A stretch of 8,605 nucleotides of DNA from Deltaproteobacteria bacterium (GTDB lineage: Bacteria > Myxococcota > Myxococcia > Myxococcales > 40CM-4-68-19), in contig VBKQ01000074.1 of assembly GCA_005879505.1 (NCBI GenBank), forward strand, positions 1-8,605. Direction: 5' to 3'. Positions 7,310 to 8,605 of this stretch are shown one piece after another (the first letter of the stretch is position 1; each line of letters starts with the position of its first letter). The notes beneath the pieces were generated by a model. It was not told the DNA's origin, did no database searches, and was given only the letters and a program-made list of their open reading frames with translations. Both the position numbers and the translations under genes were made by a program.

Positions 7310-8605
7310 TCACGGAACGCCTTCGAGCGCCGCCTTGTGGATTCCTTCGCCGACCAGCTTCGGGATCGCGCTGCTCCAGGACTCCCGCAGCTCGGCGATC
7401 CTTGCCTCCAGCACGCCCTCGACGATCAGCGTGGGCCCGCCGACCTGCCCGATGTCCTCGAGCGGCGCGCCGGCGGCCTTGCAGATCGCTTCCACGGCCT
7501 CGCGATCCGCCGGTGCGAACGAGACGACGATGCGCGAGGCATCCTCTCCGAAGAGCAGCGCGTCGGGACGCAGTTGCGACTTCAGCGCCACGCGACACCC
7601 GAGGTCGCGGCCGAAGCACATCTCCGCCAGCGTTACCGCGAGCCCGCCGTCGGAGCAGTCGTGCGCCGACTTCAGCAACCCGGCGCGCACGCAGTCCCGG
7701 ACCGCCTTCTGCACCGCCCGCTCGCGTGCGAAATCGAGCGGAGGCGGTACGCCCGCGACCTTGCCGTGGACGGTCTTGAGGTATTCGCTCCCGCCGAGAT
7801 GGCCCTGGCCCAGGCCACCGACGACGGCGACCCGATCGCCCGCCGCCATGAAGCAGCTGCCGGCGTTCTTTGCGCAGTCGTCCATCAGGCCGACCATCCC
7901 GATCATCGGCGTCGGGATCACGGCCTTGCCCTCGGTCTCGTTGTAGAGCGAGACGTTGCCCGACACGACCGGCGTCTGCAGGGCCGCGCAGGCCTCCGCG
8001 ATCCCGAGGCAGGCCTGCTCGAACTGCCACATGATCTCGGGGCGCTCGGGGTTGCCGAAGTTCAGACAGTCGGTGACCGCGAGCGGCTCGCCACCGACGC
8101 AAGAGACGTTGCGTGCGGTCTCCGCCACGGCGTGCGCCGCGCCGAGGCGCGGATCGAGGTAGCACCAGCGGGAGTTGCACCCGACCGACACCGCGACTCC
8201 GCCGTCGCGCTGGCCGGTGAACCGCACCACCGCTGCATCGCCCTGGCCGGGCCGGATGGCGGTCCCGATGCGGACCATGTGATCGTACTGGCGGTAGACC
8301 CACTCCTTGGAAGCGACCGTTGGAGAAGCGAGCACCTGCTTCAGCGCGGCCATCAGATTCCTTGGCTGCGGCACCTCACCCAGTTTCTGCACCTCGTCCT
8401 GCCAGGCCGGCCGCCGGCGCGGCCGATCGTACGCGGGAGCATCGCCGGTGAGCGGCGCAATCGGGAGCTCCGCGACGGTTTCGCCGCCGCTCTTCACCAC
8501 CAGCTTGCCCGTGTCAGTGACGCGGCCGACGACCGCGTGGGCCAGGTCCCACTTGTCGCAGACGTCGAAGACTTCCTTCTCACGGCCCTTCTTCGCCACC
8601 AGCAG
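7310..8605 (-). CDS. purL: Phosphoribosylformylglycinamidine synthase subunit PurL, C-terminal part (runs off the right edge)
   Basis: Synthase subunit of FGAM synthetase, the fourth step of purine synthesis (FGAR + glutamine + ATP to FGAM), which works with PurQ and PurS in the small multi-subunit form. About 431 residues are visible of a usual 730-780; the reading frame is open to the edge (LLVAKKGREKEVFDV). Seen in order: the end of the first AIRS-like half with KWDLAHAVVG; the second half with DCLNFGNPERPEI, PVVSGNVSLYN, TPMIGMVGLMDD; and the C-terminal DCSDGGLAVTLAEMCFG and FGEDASRIVVS. It ends at TGA 7312-7310, one base before sua5. GTG 8599 is internal, not the start. No PurQ-type glutaminase domain is attached, fitting the three-subunit form; purQ and purS are outside the window. 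Identity firm. Confidence 0.97.
   Translation of the reverse strand: MLVAKKGREKEVFDVCDKWDLAHAVVGRVTDTGKLVVKSGGETVAELPIAPLTGDAPAYDRPRRRPAWQDEVQKLGEVPQPRNLMAALKQVLASPTVASKEWVYRQYDHMVRIGTAIRPGQGDAAVVRFTGQRDGGVAVSVGCNSRWCYLDPRLGAAHAVAETARNVSCVGGEPLAVTDCLNFGNPERPEIMWQFEQACLGIAEACAALQTPVVSGNVSLYNETEGKAVIPTPMIGMVGLMDDCAKNAGSCFMAAGDRVAVVGGLGQGHLGGSEYLKTVHGKVAGVPPPLDFARERAVQKAVRDCVRAGLLKSAHDCSDGGLAVTLAEMCFGRDLGCRVALKSQLRPDALLFGEDASRIVVSFAPADREAVEAICKAAGAPLEDIGQVGGPTLIVEGVLEARIAELRESWSSAIPKLVGEGIHKAALEGVP

Noticed and set aside
6481..7779. 432-codon plus-strand open frame over sua5 and purL
   Set aside because: Low-complexity Arg/Ala/Pro-rich translation antisense to two well-conserved enzymes.

Overview
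The window is a high-GC bacterial chromosome segment with dense coding and overlapping genes. A myxobacterial or related deltaproteobacterial (Myxococcota-like) host is the best guess. Reasons are the GC bias, a short Cys-rich motif joined by a proline hinge to an outer-membrane barrel (a layout common in that group), and a propeptide-type PurF. The assignment rests on general style, not on a marker gene.

Layout: both edges carry purine-synthesis genes on the minus strand. At the right, the C-terminal part of purL runs off the window and is followed after one base by a full Sua5/YrdC threonylcarbamoyl-AMP synthase gene. At the left, the N-terminal two-thirds of purF runs off the other edge. 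Between sua5 and purF lies a block of about 5.3 kb read entirely on the plus strand. It holds (1) a tightly overlapping four-gene operon: a cytoplasmic sulfite-oxidase-like molybdopterin protein, an exported NlpC/P60 cell-wall hydrolase, a membrane-anchored or exported neutral-ceramidase-like protein, and PsuG pseudouridine-5'-phosphate glycosidase; (2) a 5'-truncated remnant of a secreted S8-type protease C-terminal domain with no usable start; (3) a small secreted or outer-membrane beta-barrel protein whose stop codon overlaps the stop of sua5 on a shared CTAG palindrome.

How the genes work together: purL and purF act in de novo purine synthesis, and sua5 makes the t6A tRNA modification intermediate. 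The central operon has no obvious single pathway; its overlapping junctions (CTGA, ATGA) point to co-translation rather than common chemistry. The most unusual features are two consecutive exported-protein genes whose signal peptides begin at a CTG codon with no nearby ATG/GTG/TTG, a ceramidase-like protein that keeps the zinc ligands but appears to lack the family's catalytic serine, the truncated protease-domain remnant directly after psuG, possible leaderless transcription in the divergent purF/oxidoreductase spacer, and the CTAG stop overlap. I saw no RNA genes, CRISPR array, insertion sequence, or clearly new defence or mobile system.
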